DNA of 64,000 bases from Weissella muntiaci (GCF_008107635.1 NZ_SDGZ01000023.1:1-64000), one strand, 5' to 3'; positions 35,201 to 45,031 are shown, counted from the first letter of the stretch. Notes: a model not told the origin generated them from the sequence alone. Program-made: numbers and translations.

Positions 35201-36389
35201 ATTCTTGATGCGCTTGAATCAAAGCAGCTACGCCCATACCGCCACCCACACATAGTGCAGCTACACCAGTTTTGGCCTTTTCGCGTATCAAATTATAGAT
35301 CAAAGTCACCAAAATCCGGCTACCTGATGCGCCAACAGGGTGCCCTAGAGCCAAGGCACCACCGTTAATGTTAACTTGTTCTGAGTTAATTCCAAGTAGT
35401 TGATTACTTGCCAGTGCTTGCGCCGCAAAAGCTTCATTTAATTCAAACAAGTCGATATCATCCAATGTTAATTCAGAATCTCTCGTCATCAACTCTTCAA
35501 TTGCATAATACGGTCCGATCCCCATTAATGCGGGTTCTAGCCCAACTGTTGCCGCTCCCTGCCATTCGGCAAGTGGCGTTAGCCCAAGCTCCAACATTTT
35601 TGATTCATTCATGAGCAATACAGCGGCGGCACCATCGTTTAGCCCCGAAGCATTGCCAGCTGTTACCATCCCATCCTCTTTGAAAGCGGCCTTTAGCGTG
35701 CTCAACTTCTCAAAAGTGCTATTTGCTCGCGGTCCTTCATCAATCATGATCATTTTCGACTGTCCAGCACTATCGGTCGTCATCACTGGCACAATTTCGC
35801 TGTCAAAAAGTCCTTGTTGTTGTGCACGAACCGCTTTCTCATGGCTTTCCTTGGCGAAATGATCCATTGCTGACCGAGTAATATCATATTTTTCGGCAAC
35901 ATTTTCTGCCGTAATTCCCATACTGAATTGACCCGCAGCGTCGATTAATGCATCCGTCTGCATCGCATCTTTCTCGATTACTGTGTGATCATCTTTGTTA
36001 AAACGATTCTTTTCCAGTACAAAGGGAGCTTTAGACATACTCTCCATTCCACCTGCAACAATTACTTGGGCTTGCCCGGTCTGAATTAAACTCGCAGCCA
36101 TATTAATACTCGATAAACCTGACCCACATACATCATTAATCGTAATTGCTGGGACCGAGACCGGTAGACCAGCTTTCAAAGTCGCTTGCCGTGCTGGATT
36201 TTGTCCTTGCCCAGCCTGGATAACGTTTCCCATCAAGACCTGATCAACCTGCTTTGGATCTATATTTGCCTGCTCTACAACTGCTCTAATCGCGGTTGCA
36301 CCTAAATCAGATGCCGAGACTGATGCTAGACCCCCACCAAACTTGCCAATCGGAGTACGCTTTGCACCAACAATAAAAATTCGCTCCAT
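35199..36389 (-). CDS. Acetyl-CoA C-acetyltransferase (thiolase)
   Basis: 396 residues, the usual thiolase length. The nucleophilic cysteine is C88 in [10 protein letters not shown]. The HEA/GHP motif is GHPVGASG near 355 and the C-terminal catalytic cysteine is in CVGGGMG. It condenses two acetyl-CoA to acetoacetyl-CoA; in lactobacilli this usually feeds the mevalonate pathway to isoprenoids. No other mevalonate gene is adjacent. The ribosome binding site is GAGGGG. Confidence 0.94.
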   Translation of the reverse strand: MERIFIVGAKRTPIGKFGGGLASVSASDLGATAIRAVVEQANIDPKQVDQVLMGNVIQAGQGQNPARQATLKAGLPVSVPAITINDVCGSGLSSINMAASLIQTGQAQVIVAGGMESMSKAPFVLEKNRFNKDDHTVIEKDAMQTDALIDAAGQFSMGITAENVAEKYDITRSAMDHFAKESHEKAVRAQQQGLFDSEIVPVMTTDSAGQSKMIMIDEGPRANSTFEKLSTLKAAFKEDGMVTAGNASGLNDGAAAVLLMNESKMLELGLTPLAEWQGAATVGLEPALMGIGPYYAIEELMTRDSELTLDDIDLFELNEAFAAQALASNQLLGINSEQVNINGGALALGHPVGASGSRILVTLIYNLIREKAKTGVAALCVGGGMGVAALIQAHQE

Positions 36390-36599
36390 TTGCCCCTCAT
36401 CCTCGTATCTTTATATTTACTATTAATCTATTTCTCTACTATATAATAGTAAAATGACCTATCCAAATTAGCAAGCATCCTCGAACACCTTTAACCTTGG
36501 TCGATCCGATCGTTTAAAAGTTAAAATTTATCATTATTATGATTGTCATTAACACGCTCCTAACCTATGGTATATTTAAGTGATGCTTAGGAGGTTATC

Positions 36600-37706
36600 A
36601 TGTTAGAACAAGAAATATCAAATTACGTCCAAAATGACATGCTCAGTGTTATAGCTCTATCACTGACCCTGATGCTGTTGCTCGCTATTTACGCACTTTA
36701 TCGCTCTTATCGATCAAATCGTGTTCGATTGTTGAATGGCTATCTTCTCAGCCTATCTGTCGGAGTATTAATTTTACTATTAACTACTTTAATCATCATG
36801 ACCGCTAACGAGATATTAATAGTTATCTGGTTGGCCTTAATTTCGGTCCTAGGTTTAGGCGTCTTATTGATCTCTATTTTCCTATGGTTGTTTCTAATCA
36901 TCAACGGTATTATTATGTGGCGTCGCGAGTCGAGAAATCTTGCTAACAGCTTGACCTTGATCTTAGGTGCTGGCCTAGTAATCTACCCAATGATTATTGG
37001 GTGGCTATCCAAAATTCTGCCAAATTGGCTAATTACCTTACTAAACACTATTGAGAATCTAAGTTGGGCCTACCTACTACTTAATTTCATTGCCTTTATT
37101 TTTTCATTTATAATCCTACGATTAATTCGGCCAAAATATGATAAGGACTATTTAATAGTTCTCGGAGCCGGCTTAATCAATGGAAAAACGGTTTCAAATT
37201 TGCTTGCTTCACGAATCAAGCGGGCCATTGCTTTTGCTGAGAAACAAATTTCAATCAAAAACAAAATCCCTTATATAATTCTTTCCGGTGGGCAAGGTTC
37301 CGATGAAAGCTTACCTGAAGGACAAGCCATGAAAGAATTCATTATTAACGAGGGCTTGTACAATCCAAGTTATTTAATTGCCGAGACTAAATCTTTAAAC
37401 ACCCTTGAAAATATGCAATTTTCCAAGCAAATTGTTCAAGATCATGGATGGGACTTACGCAAAGGCTTATTCGCAACAAGTGACTACCATGTCTATCGCG
37501 CAACGGGCTATGCCCTCTTTGCCGGTCTGAACATTAACGGTCTTGGTGCCAAAACCCGTAAATACTTTGTACCCTCAGCAATTCTGCGAGAGTATATTGC
37601 CATCTTAATGCAACACAAGCGACTTCATTTAATAATTTTCGTACTAATTTTACTCATTTCGCTTAGTTCAGGTATTTTCACAGGCTTTCAAACGAATTGG
37701 CGCTAA
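36600..37706 (+). CDS. YdcF/DUF218 family membrane protein
   Basis: 368 residues. Five or six N-terminal helices (about 1-175) precede a cytoplasmic or external DUF218 domain with DYLIVLGAGLINGKTVSNLLASR, ILSGGQGSDESLPEGQAM and ETKSLNTLENM, typical of the YdcF/SanA/ElyC family. A last helix lies at the C terminus. Relatives affect envelope integrity; the reaction is unknown. The ribosome binding site is AGGAGG five bases upstream. Confidence 0.9.
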   Translation: MLEQEISNYVQNDMLSVIALSLTLMLLLAIYALYRSYRSNRVRLLNGYLLSLSVGVLILLLTTLIIMTANEILIVIWLALISVLGLGVLLISIFLWLFLIINGIIMWRRESRNLANSLTLILGAGLVIYPMIIGWLSKILPNWLITLLNTIENLSWAYLLLNFIAFIFSFIILRLIRPKYDKDYLIVLGAGLINGKTVSNLLASRIKRAIAFAEKQISIKNKIPYIILSGGQGSDESLPEGQAMKEFIINEGLYNPSYLIAETKSLNTLENMQFSKQIVQDHGWDLRKGLFATSDYHVYRATGYALFAGLNINGLGAKTRKYFVPSAILREYIAILMQHKRLHLIIFVLILLISLSSGIFTGFQTNWR

Positions 37707-37746
37707 AAAAGACGATTGCGAGATTTTATCCGCAATCGTCTTTTTT
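37705..37746. terminator. Bidirectional terminator
   Basis: AAAAAAGACGATTGCG pairs with CGCAATCGTCTTTTTT. Confidence 0.9.
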
Positions 37747-37750
37747 GCTG

Positions 37751-38071
37751 TTAATGCCCACTGGTAATTTTAATTCCAATAATACCAATCAGTAAAAATC
37801 CTACGAAAATCCACGTTGGTCCCGATACTCGATCTTGAAAAATAAGCACTCCGACCACAATTGAGCCGACCGCCCCAATTCCGGTCCAAATCGGATACGC
37901 AATTCCCAAAGGTAAATTCTTTAGTGACAACGACAAAAAGCCAAAACTTAGTAACATTCCTAAGATGGTTAATCCAGTAAATTTTAAATTACTAAACCCC
38001 TGACTAAGCTTCATAGTTGATGCCCAAACAACCTCAAAAATCCCTGCCAAAAATAAGTATAGCCACGTCAT
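37751..38071 (-). CDS. SMR family multidrug/cation exporter
   Basis: 106 residues with four helices. The essential glutamate is in LFLAGIFEVVWASTMK (residue 13), followed by GIAYPIWTGIGAVGSIVVG and GPTWIFVGFLLIGIIGIK. The SugE/Gdx or EmrE branch cannot be separated confidently by eye. The ribosome binding site AAGGAGG lies just after a leader terminator, so expression is probably controlled by premature termination. Homodimer expected because no partner gene is adjacent. Confidence 0.9.
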   Translation of the reverse strand: MTWLYLFLAGIFEVVWASTMKLSQGFSNLKFTGLTILGMLLSFGFLSLSLKNLPLGIAYPIWTGIGAVGSIVVGVLIFQDRVSGPTWIFVGFLLIGIIGIKITSGH

Positions 38072-38091
38072 AATTTCCTCCTTAAAATAAA

Positions 38092-38142
38092 AAAGGTAGC
38101 CCCATACTTCTGCTAAGACCTACGAAGTATGGGGTTACCTTT
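38092..38142 (-). terminator. Leader terminator of the SMR gene
   Basis: AAAGGTA-ACCCCATACTTC pairs with GAAGTATGGGG-TACCTTT and is followed by U residues, ending about 20 bases before the SMR start codon. It lies downstream of the promoter at 38185-38213, so it is probably an attenuator. Confidence 0.75.
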
Positions 38143-38145
38143 AAC

Positions 38146-38165
38146 GTCTTCCCCGGTGGAAAGAC
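38146..38165 (-). promoter_or_regulatory. Structured leader element of the SMR gene
   Basis: GTCTTTCC and GGGAAGAC form a compact hairpin in the RNA leader between promoter and terminator. Its GGGG can compete for the CCCC of the terminator arm. No known guanidine riboswitch consensus matches. Confidence 0.5.
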
Positions 38166-38184
38166 AATATTAAACTATCCTAAG

Positions 38185-38213
38185 ATTTTATCACATCTAA
38201 ATTCTTGATACAA
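38185..38213 (-). promoter_or_regulatory. Promoter of the SMR gene leader
   Basis: TTGTAT, a 17-nt spacer and TAAAAT on the minus strand, overlapping the end of the lysR gene region. The predicted transcript begins about 110 bases before the SMR gene. Confidence 0.6.
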
Positions 38214-38217
38214 AGAA

Positions 38218-39039
38218 TCAAGCTAGCTCCGTCATCTTTCTGATTTGAGCCACAAGTCTTTTAATCAGTGGATCATGCTCGTCAGCATATCCTAGGCCAT
38301 AAAAATGGCGCTGATAACCTTGACCAATTGTCTGATAAGTAATCTCATCTGTCATAAAGCGCTTTGACATCAGCGAGGCACCTAACCCAGCTTTAATATG
38401 GGCCAAGATCATATCGTTGTTATTCATTCGAATTAGATTCTCTGGAATAAGTTGCTGATCCTTTAAATATTTCTGTGTATAGTGGCTAACCCCTGAACCA
38501 GTTTCGCGGATAAAAAATACACCAGTTGAAACATCGCCCGCTAATACTAGTTCATCTTTGAACAACGGGAAACTAATTAATTGGTCGCCCATAATCGGTT
38601 TTTCAATAATTCCGAAGTGGATCTCATGGTTCTTGACCAAATCGAAAACTTCCTCTGAATTGTGCAAAGACACTTCAACATCGAGCTGCTTGAGGTCGGC
38701 AACAAAGGATTCAAAAATAATTGGCATAATCGTTGTCGCCGCACTATGTGAGACGGCGATTTTAAAAGAATGTCGCGCCTCATCAGATTGTCTGATCTTG
38801 GCCTGCAACGTCTCCCAATCCTCAAGGTATTGAGTTGCCTGCCCATAAAAGATATTTGCTGCCTCTGTCGGGGTCACTTCTTGGTTTTGACCACGGATGA
38901 ACAGCTTCGCTTTTAATTCTAACTCTAATTTTTTTATTCTAACGGTAATTGTTGGTTGCGACACATACAAATGATCGGCAGCCCGAGTAAAACTCTTCGT
39001 CTCATACACCGCCAAAAAAGTTTCAAACAAAGTAAACAT
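38218..39039 (-). CDS. LysR family transcriptional regulator
   Basis: 273 residues. The helix-turn-helix is FLAVYETKSFTRAADHLYVSQPTITVRIKKLE (about residues 8-40), followed by a periplasmic-binding-protein-like effector domain. It is divergent from a YeiH-family gene, a common arrangement, and probably activates it. The ribosome binding site is TGAGG. Confidence 0.92.
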   Translation of the reverse strand: MFTLFETFLAVYETKSFTRAADHLYVSQPTITVRIKKLELELKAKLFIRGQNQEVTPTEAANIFYGQATQYLEDWETLQAKIRQSDEARHSFKIAVSHSAATTIMPIIFESFVADLKQLDVEVSLHNSEEVFDLVKNHEIHFGIIEKPIMGDQLISFPLFKDELVLAGDVSTGVFFIRETGSGVSHYTQKYLKDQQLIPENLIRMNNNDMILAHIKAGLGASLMSKRFMTDEITYQTIGQGYQRHFYGLGYADEHDPLIKRLVAQIRKMTELA

Positions 39040-39058
39040 ATTGACCTCATTAAAAAAA

Positions 39059-39070
39059 GTAATTAATTAC
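39059..39070. promoter_or_regulatory. Palindrome in the lysR-yeiH spacer
   Basis: GTAATTAATTAC is a perfect 12-bp palindrome between the divergent genes. An AT-rich LysR site is plausible here but unproven. Confidence 0.3.
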
Positions 39071-39139
39071 ATAATGATAATTTATTTTACTAATTAATCA
39101 AAGGGTTTTATATTTATTTATATAGAAAGAGGTACTATT

Positions 39140-40156
39140 ATGAAAATCACTAAGAAAATGCTTGTTGGGATCTTGTTAACCTTAGGCCTAGCAGTTTTTT
39201 CAGACTTCCTTAGCCACTACATTCCTAATATCGGTGCTGAGGCGCTTGCCCTAATCCTAGGGATGCTCCTAGGAAACACGATTTTAACAAACAAACGCTG
39301 GGAACCGGGCGTCAAATGGGCTGAGAAATATCCAATTGAGATTGGTATCGCACTACTTGGCGTAGAGGTAACTTTAACCACCATCGAATCACTTGGTTGG
39401 CAAGGAATTGTTTTTATCTTAATCCAAATGACCGCTACCATTTTCTTCGTATTATTCATTGGTGGTCGGCTTTTCAAGGTCAGCGCTCAATCAGCGATGT
39501 TAATGGGTGCCGGTAACGCCGTCTGTGGTTCCAGTGCAATTGCCGCAGTTGCACCTGAAATTGATGCGACAGATGACCAACGTCGAACCGCTGTTGCAAC
39601 CGTCTCACTTTCAGGCGTTCTTCTGCTCTTCATCCTACCAATTCTTGGCCCCTCCATCTATCATGGCAATAATCTTCTAATCGGTGCTCTGATTGGTGGT
39701 ACGGTTCAATCAGTTGGACAAGTTATTGGTACAGCCTCACTGGTCAACCCGGCGGTTATTGATTACGCCACTTTGTTCAAGATGTTACGTGTTATTCTAC
39801 TTTCAGTTGTGGTGCTAGCAATGTCAAATTCAGCTCGTAAAATGCGCCAGAATGAGCCCGGTAACCACGAAGCTCAAGCCGCTAAACACATCCAAATTCA
39901 CAAATTGGTGCCCTGGTTCATTTACGCTTTCTTAGGTCTATTAGCTTTCAGCACAATTGTTGCACTACCACACTCAGTCGTTCTTGGCGCTAAAAGCGTT
40001 ACTGGTTTCTTCGGGGTTGTGAATCTAGCTGGAATTGGTCTTAATCTAAAATGGCAAACAATCAAGGCATCCGGCGTTAAATTTATGGGTTACGGATTGG
40101 TAACAATTACCTTCCAAGTCCTTGCCGCAATTTTGCTAATTAGTCTAATCTATTAA
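39140..40156 (+). CDS. YeiH/UPF0324 family putative sulfate exporter
   Basis: 338 residues, about ten helices. Family motifs are GAEALALILGMLLGNTIL, KYPIEIGIALLGVEVTL and the central GAGNAVCGSSAIAAVAPEIDA. YeiH proteins are annotated as sulfate or sulfonate exporters, though direct evidence is thin. It is divergent from a LysR regulator. The ribosome binding site is AGAGG. Confidence 0.92.
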   Translation: MKITKKMLVGILLTLGLAVFSDFLSHYIPNIGAEALALILGMLLGNTILTNKRWEPGVKWAEKYPIEIGIALLGVEVTLTTIESLGWQGIVFILIQMTATIFFVLFIGGRLFKVSAQSAMLMGAGNAVCGSSAIAAVAPEIDATDDQRRTAVATVSLSGVLLLFILPILGPSIYHGNNLLIGALIGGTVQSVGQVIGTASLVNPAVIDYATLFKMLRVILLSVVVLAMSNSARKMRQNEPGNHEAQAAKHIQIHKLVPWFIYAFLGLLAFSTIVALPHSVVLGAKSVTGFFGVVNLAGIGLNLKWQTIKASGVKFMGYGLVTITFQVLAAILLISLIY

Positions 40157-40160
40157 ACAC

Positions 40161-40197
40161 AAAAAAGCTTGGGATAGTAAGACTACCCCAAGCTTTT
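40161..40197. terminator. Bidirectional terminator
   Basis: AAAAAAGCTTGGG pairs with CCCAAGCTTTT between convergent genes. Confidence 0.85.
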
Positions 40198-40238
40198 CTT
40201 ATGTTTATTTTCTCTTTCAAGATTGTCAAAGAACTTGA

Positions 40239-43200
40239 TTAATCATCTTGATTTTTCTTTGTTCGCTTCATTGAGAACAATCCCAAAGTCAAGATTCCTA
40301 ATAGGATTGCACCGATTTGAGCAAAGATTGATCCTTGATTGTAATCAGTCTTTGGTAGCTCACCACTGGTACCATCGGCATTTGTCATTGCCGTGTTACT
40401 AATACCACTCATGTTGCCTTGTCCCATCAAATTCTGGTTACTGGCACTTGTCCGTCCTGAACCACGACCGTTGTTATTACCGAGGCCATTGTTGTTCATG
40501 CCAGCTGTTCCGCCATTATTGCCTGTTCCTGAACCATTACCGGCACCGTTGTTGCCACCACCGTTACCGCCGTTATTGCCTCCATTACCACCACCAGGGT
40601 TTGTTCCACCGCCGGGGTTAGTTGGATCTGCTGGAGTCGTAACTGATGTTGGTCCACTTTCATTACCAGCTGCATCTGTTGCCGTTACAGTCAGATGTGC
40701 ATTTTCGCCTACGCTACCTGGCAAGGTAATTGTGTATGAACCATCTTCGCCAGCAGTACCAGTTCCGATCACGTTACCGTTATTATCATAAACAGTGACT
40801 GTCGAACCAGGTTCGGCTGTTCCCGTTACCGTGTAACCGTCAGTTGAATTTCCGGTTACAGTTGCCGTTGGGGCATCTGGCGCGGTTACATCAACGTCAG
40901 CTGGTGTTGTGAATGGGGTTGCATCACTTTCGTTACCTGCCGCATCTGTTGCGGTTGCCGTTAAGTTAGCATTTTCGCCAACACTACCTGGTAAGTTGAT
41001 GCTATATGAGCCATCTTCGCCAGCTGTGCCAGTTCCGATTACATTGCCATTGTTATCGTATATAGTAACTGTTGAGCCTGGCTCGGCCATTCCCGTTACC
41101 GTGTAACCGTCAGTTGAGTTTCCTGTCGCCATTGCTGTTGGAGCGTCTGGCGCGGTTACATCAACGTCAGCTGGCGTTGTGAATGGGGTGGCGTCACTTT
41201 CATTACCGGCCGCATCTGTTGCGGTTGCCGTTAAGTTAGCGTTCTCTCCGACACTACCTGGTAAGTTAATGCTGTATGAGCCATCTTCGCCAGCTGTGCC
41301 AGTTCCAATCACGTTACCTTCGCTGTCATAGATATTCACAGTTGAGTTCGGCTCAGCCATTCCCGTTACCGTATAACCATCAGTTGAGTTTCCTGTCGCC
41401 ATTGCTGTTGGAGCATCTGGCGCGGTTACGTCAACGTCAGCTGGTGTTGTGAATGGAGTTGCATCACTTTCGTTACCTGCTGCATCTGTTGCGGTTGCTG
41501 TTAGGTCTGCGTTCTCTCCGACACTACCTGGTAAGTTGATGCTGTATGAGCCATCACCTCCAGCTGTACCAGTTCCGATCACGTTACCTTCGCTGTCATA
41601 GATGTTCACGGTTGAGTTCGGCTCAGCCATTCCCGTTACCGTATAACCGTCAGTTGAGTTTCCTGTCGCCGTTGCCGTTGGAGCGTCCGGTGCGGTTACG
41701 TCAACGTCAGCTGGTGTTGTGAATGGAGTTGCATCACTTTCATTACCTGCCGCATCTGTTGCGGTTGCCGTTAAGTTAGCGTTTTCGCCGACACTACCTG
41801 GTAAGTTAATGCTGTATGAGCCATCGCCTCCAGCTGTACCAGTTCCGATCACATTACCTTCACTATCATAGATATTCACAGTTGAGTTCGGCTCGGCCAT
41901 TCCTGTTACCGTGTAACCGTCAGTTGAGTTTCCTGTCGCCATTGCTGTTGGAGCGTCTGGCGCGGTTACGTCAACGTCAGCTGGCGTTGTGAATGGGGTT
42001 GCATCACTTTCATTACCCGCTGCATCTGTTGCGGTTGCTGTTAGGTCTGCGTTCTCTCCAACACTACCTGGCAAGTTGATGCTGTATGAGCCATCGCCTC
42101 CAGCTGTACCAGTTCCGATCACATTACCTTCACTATCATAGATATTCACAGTTGAGTTCGGCTCAGCCATTCCCGTTACCGTATATCCATCAGTTGAGTT
42201 TCCTGTCGCCATTGCTGTTGGAGCGTCCGGCGCGGTTACGTCAACGTCAGCTGGCGTTGTGAATGGGGTTGCATCACTTTCATTACCCGCCGCATCTGTT
42301 GCGGTTGCCGTTAAGTTAGCGTTTTCGCCGACACTACCTGGTAAGTTAATGCTGTATGAGCCATCGCCTCCAGCTGTGCCAGTTCCAATCACATTACCTT
42401 CACTATCATAGATATTCACAGTTGAGTTCGGCTCGGCCATTCCCGTTACCGTATATCCATCAGTTGAATTTCCTGTCGCCATTGCTGTTGGAGCGTCCGG
42501 CGCGGTTACGTCAACGTCAGCTGGCGTTGTGAATGGGGTTGCATCACTTTCATTACCCGCTGCATCTGTTGCAGTTGCCGTTAAGTTAGCGTTTTCGCCG
42601 ACACTACCTGGTAAGTTAATGCTGTATGAGCCATCGCCTCCAGCTGTACCAGTTCCGATCACATTGCCTTCACTATCATAGATATTCACAGTTGAGTTCG
42701 GCTCAGCCATTCCCGTTACCGTGTAACCGTCAGTTGAGTTTCCTGTCGCCGTTGCTGTTGGAGCGTCCGGCGCTGTTACATCAACGTCAGGTGGTGTAAC
42801 AAATGCCGTTGGATCACTTTCTAGATCAGCTGCATTCGTTGCCGTTGCCGTAAGGTTAGCATTTTCGCCTACGCTACCTGGTAGATTAATCGTAAATGAG
42901 CCATCCCCACCAGCTGTGGTTGTTCCAATCACATTATTGCTTGAATCATAAATCTTAACTGTCGAATTTGCTTCTGCAGTTCCATTTACAACATAGCCGT
43001 CAGTTGAATTTCCAGTAACACTACTAATAACTGGTGCCGCTGGTTGCTCTGGCAAAACTGCTTTCCCGAAGTAGACAGTCGTTGCACTATCAGACGTGTT
43101 CAAAATATCCACATTCAAGAGATTTGTTTGAACCGCCGCCGCTACGAAACGTCCATCCAGATCAGTCGCTAGATTGTCGGGTGCCGTAATCGTTGTTGGG

Positions 43201-44171
43201 ATCGCAATTGAAGTATCACCCAAAACCGAGGCGTCTAACAATTCATTTGTAATATCTCCTGCACCTTCAGTCAATGGAACCAAGAGTCCTTCAATTGCCG
43301 TGCTAACTGCCGCCTTTGGTAGGCTCAAGGTCGTATTGATCAAGTTTGCTAACGCAACTTGGACTGGATTTAACGAATTCTGAGGAGTCGCCTCTAGCCC
43401 ATTAATAGCGTCTTCAAGGGAATTCAAGATCTCAATCAAGTTTTCTCTTAAGATACTGCCCATCCCGTCATCAAGTTCACTCGAAACGAAATCGCCACTT
43501 GGATCAACCGTTGTCGTAGATGCGAATGTCCCACCACCAACATCTTGCACATTCTTTAATAGGTCCAAGGTATTATAAAACTCTGTTGTATCAAAATTAA
43601 CACCGGTCAACGCACCTAGGCTACCATCAAGAATTTCAGTAATGGTTGTCGCAAGCGTATCAGTTAATGAAATTAATTCTGTTAATGAACCAACCTTGTT
43701 AAAGTCAATCGTCATATTAGTAGTCGTCATAGTATTACCATTGGCCGCCACGTACCCACGTAGTTCCTCCGGAATTGTAACAACCGCATAACGGTTACCA
43801 TTCAATACTGATACTCCGACTGGACTTGTTCCATTAATGGTAAAAGTAACATCACGTTGCGTTCCGGCCGCCATCCGGTTTTTCGATGTTGTACCACTAT
43901 TGTTGCTAGCAGTCATATTTCCAAGAATATCGATGTCCAGAACTGCCGCTGATGCTGAATTACGATCTGAAAAGACAGGCTCAAGATTTGCGACGGTTGC
44001 ACCAACCAAAACCAAACTTCCCGCCAAAGCCAAATGCTTCAACTTCAAGATTTTCGGGTTTTGAGCTGCTTTTGCGCCTACTTGTACTTTATTCGCCTGA
44101 CTTACGCGATATTTTTTTGCATCAGCCTTTGGCCACTTCGATGCATTTCCCTGGTTCTTAGTATTCTTCAT
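40239..44171 (-). CDS. LPxTG-anchored adhesin with nine Ig-like repeats
   Basis: 1310 residues from the ATG behind GGAGGG; an upstream ATG adds 11 residues without support. A long basic N terminus and hydrophobic core (about 45-65) form the signal region. A unique domain (about 80-375) resembles adhesive domains of lactobacillary surface proteins. Nine repeats of 90 residues follow, each holding GNSTDGY, NVIGTGTAG(G/E)DGSY, GSVGENA and ATDAAGNES (Big_6-type Ig fold). A Gly/Asn linker, LPKTD sorting motif, hydrophobic helix and KRTKKNQDD tail complete it. The sortase at 53172-53870 could anchor it. Confidence 0.9.
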   Translation of the reverse strand: MKNTKNQGNASKWPKADAKKYRVSQANKVQVGAKAAQNPKILKLKHLALAGSLVLVGATVANLEPVFSDRNSASAAVLDIDILGNMTASNNSGTTSKNRMAAGTQRDVTFTINGTSPVGVSVLNGNRYAVVTIPEELRGYVAANGNTMTTTNMTIDFNKVGSLTELISLTDTLATTITEILDGSLGALTGVNFDTTEFYNTLDLLKNVQDVGGGTFASTTTVDPSGDFVSSELDDGMGSILRENLIEILNSLEDAINGLEATPQNSLNPVQVALANLINTTLSLPKAAVSTAIEGLLVPLTEGAGDITNELLDASVLGDTSIAIPTTITAPDNLATDLDGRFVAAAVQTNLLNVDILNTSDSATTVYFGKAVLPEQPAAPVISSVTGNSTDGYVVNGTAEANSTVKIYDSSNNVIGTTTAGGDGSFTINLPGSVGENANLTATATNAADLESDPTAFVTPPDVDVTAPDAPTATATGNSTDGYTVTGMAEPNSTVNIYDSEGNVIGTGTAGGDGSYSINLPGSVGENANLTATATDAAGNESDATPFTTPADVDVTAPDAPTAMATGNSTDGYTVTGMAEPNSTVNIYDSEGNVIGTGTAGGDGSYSINLPGSVGENANLTATATDAAGNESDATPFTTPADVDVTAPDAPTAMATGNSTDGYTVTGMAEPNSTVNIYDSEGNVIGTGTAGGDGSYSINLPGSVGENADLTATATDAAGNESDATPFTTPADVDVTAPDAPTAMATGNSTDGYTVTGMAEPNSTVNIYDSEGNVIGTGTAGGDGSYSINLPGSVGENANLTATATDAAGNESDATPFTTPADVDVTAPDAPTATATGNSTDGYTVTGMAEPNSTVNIYDSEGNVIGTGTAGGDGSYSINLPGSVGENADLTATATDAAGNESDATPFTTPADVDVTAPDAPTAMATGNSTDGYTVTGMAEPNSTVNIYDSEGNVIGTGTAGEDGSYSINLPGSVGENANLTATATDAAGNESDATPFTTPADVDVTAPDAPTAMATGNSTDGYTVTGMAEPGSTVTIYDNNGNVIGTGTAGEDGSYSINLPGSVGENANLTATATDAAGNESDATPFTTPADVDVTAPDAPTATVTGNSTDGYTVTGTAEPGSTVTVYDNNGNVIGTGTAGEDGSYTITLPGSVGENAHLTVTATDAAGNESGPTSVTTPADPTNPGGGTNPGGGNGGNNGGNGGGNNGAGNGSGTGNNGGTAGMNNNGLGNNNGRGSGRTSASNQNLMGQGNMSGISNTAMTNADGTSGELPKTDYNQGSIFAQIGAILLGILTLGLFSMKRTKKNQDD
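40640..43050 (-). repeat. 270-bp tandem repeat array
   Basis: TCAACGTCAG recurs at 40891, 41161, 41431, 41701, 41971, 42241, 42511 and 42781, exactly 270 bp apart. Units encode the 90-residue Ig-like repeats; inner units are nearly identical, edge units diverged. The array can change copy number by recombination. Confidence 0.95.
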
Positions 44172-44665
44172 TCCGTGTCCCTCCGTATAATCTAAAACAG
44201 ACAATATTTTTAAGCTCGCGGAACCGTCATCCCAAGACTAAAATACACGTACAATTTAAAAGTCATACGTATACCTAATGACAGTATGTAAACCGCTTTC
44301 AATGTCTACAGTCTATCCGATTAATAATTTCTTGTCACACTTTAAACATTGGTTTTTAATTAGCAAACATGTTGTTTGTTTTTTTACCGACTAGTAACAA
44401 GGCAAAGATTATATTATCAATATATATCAGAGAGATTTCGGATAGCTCTTTTAAATAATCGAACAGTTTATGTCAGAACTATGCCGTTTTTGACTGTTTA
44501 TCGTTTTTTATGCGAAGTTCACTAAAAAGTGATTGTTATTGCAATGAGATTGTTTGATTCTTCTTCAAAATCCCTAAAAGTTGCAATCACCATGCCTCGA
44601 TAACAATGTGCTATTTATGAAGTCAAATTTTATTTCATATCATCCATGATCATAATGGTCTAAGC
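44172..44665. other. Intergenic region upstream of the adhesin, no gene seen
   Basis: About 490 AT-rich bases between the adhesin and the SMR pair. It should hold the adhesin promoter. A cre-like string (44287-44301) has a one-base insertion and is not convincing. No open frame with a ribosome binding site was found. Confidence 0.5.
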
Positions 44666-44702
44666 AAAAAAATAGCCTTGGAATATTTCCAAGACTATTT
44701 TT
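44666..44702 (-). terminator. Terminator of the YkkCD-like pair
   Basis: AAATAG-CTTGGAA and TTCCAAG-CTATTT form a stem with minus-strand T-run. Confidence 0.8.
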
Positions 44703-44706
44703 AAAT

Positions 44707-45030
44707 TTAAGCACCACCAGTAGTTGCCTTTAAACCAACTGCACCAACGATGATCAAAATAATAAACAAAATTCTTTTTAAATCACGGGACTCATGATAC
44801 AAAAACATCCCAGCAATCGTCCCACCAGCAGCACCAATACCAGTCCAAATTGCATAAGCCGTTCCCATCGGGATTGATCGAATCGCAAGCGTTAGCAATC
44901 CTAAGCTAAGACTTCCGCCTACTACCATGCCTAAAGCTGCCCACCATTTACGTTTCTTATGCCATTCATTAATCATGATGACTCCAGAAACTTCCATTAG
45001 TCCGGCTAATACTAAGATGATCCAAGCCAT
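44707..45030 (-). CDS. SMR transporter subunit, YkkD-like
   Basis: 107 residues, four helices, with the essential glutamate in LAGLMEVSGVIMINE (residue 13) and GTAYAIWTGIGAAGGTIAG. It resembles YkkD, the second subunit of the heterodimeric YkkCD pump (guanidinium export in several Firmicutes). Its ATG lies one base after the stop of the upstream subunit gene, so translation is coupled. Confidence 0.85.
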   Translation of the reverse strand: MAWIILVLAGLMEVSGVIMINEWHKKRKWWAALGMVVGGSLSLGLLTLAIRSIPMGTAYAIWTGIGAAGGTIAGMFLYHESRDLKRILFIILIIVGAVGLKATTGGA

Positions 45031-45031
45031 A

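Noticed and set aside
38092-38200. Guanidine-I, -II or -III riboswitch
   Set aside because: None of the conserved loops (ACGR pairs, CTAGGGTTCCG-type core or the class III pseudoknot) could be found.
40393-40791. Pro/Leu-rich 132-codon + strand frame
   Set aside because: It is the antisense of the Gly/Asn linker of the large adhesin.
40640-43050. CRISPR array
   Set aside because: The 270-bp units are tandem coding repeats without unique spacers.
44287-44301. cre site upstream of the LPxTG adhesin
   Set aside because: TGTAAACCGCTTTCA needs a one-base insertion to fit, and no promoter was seen next to it.
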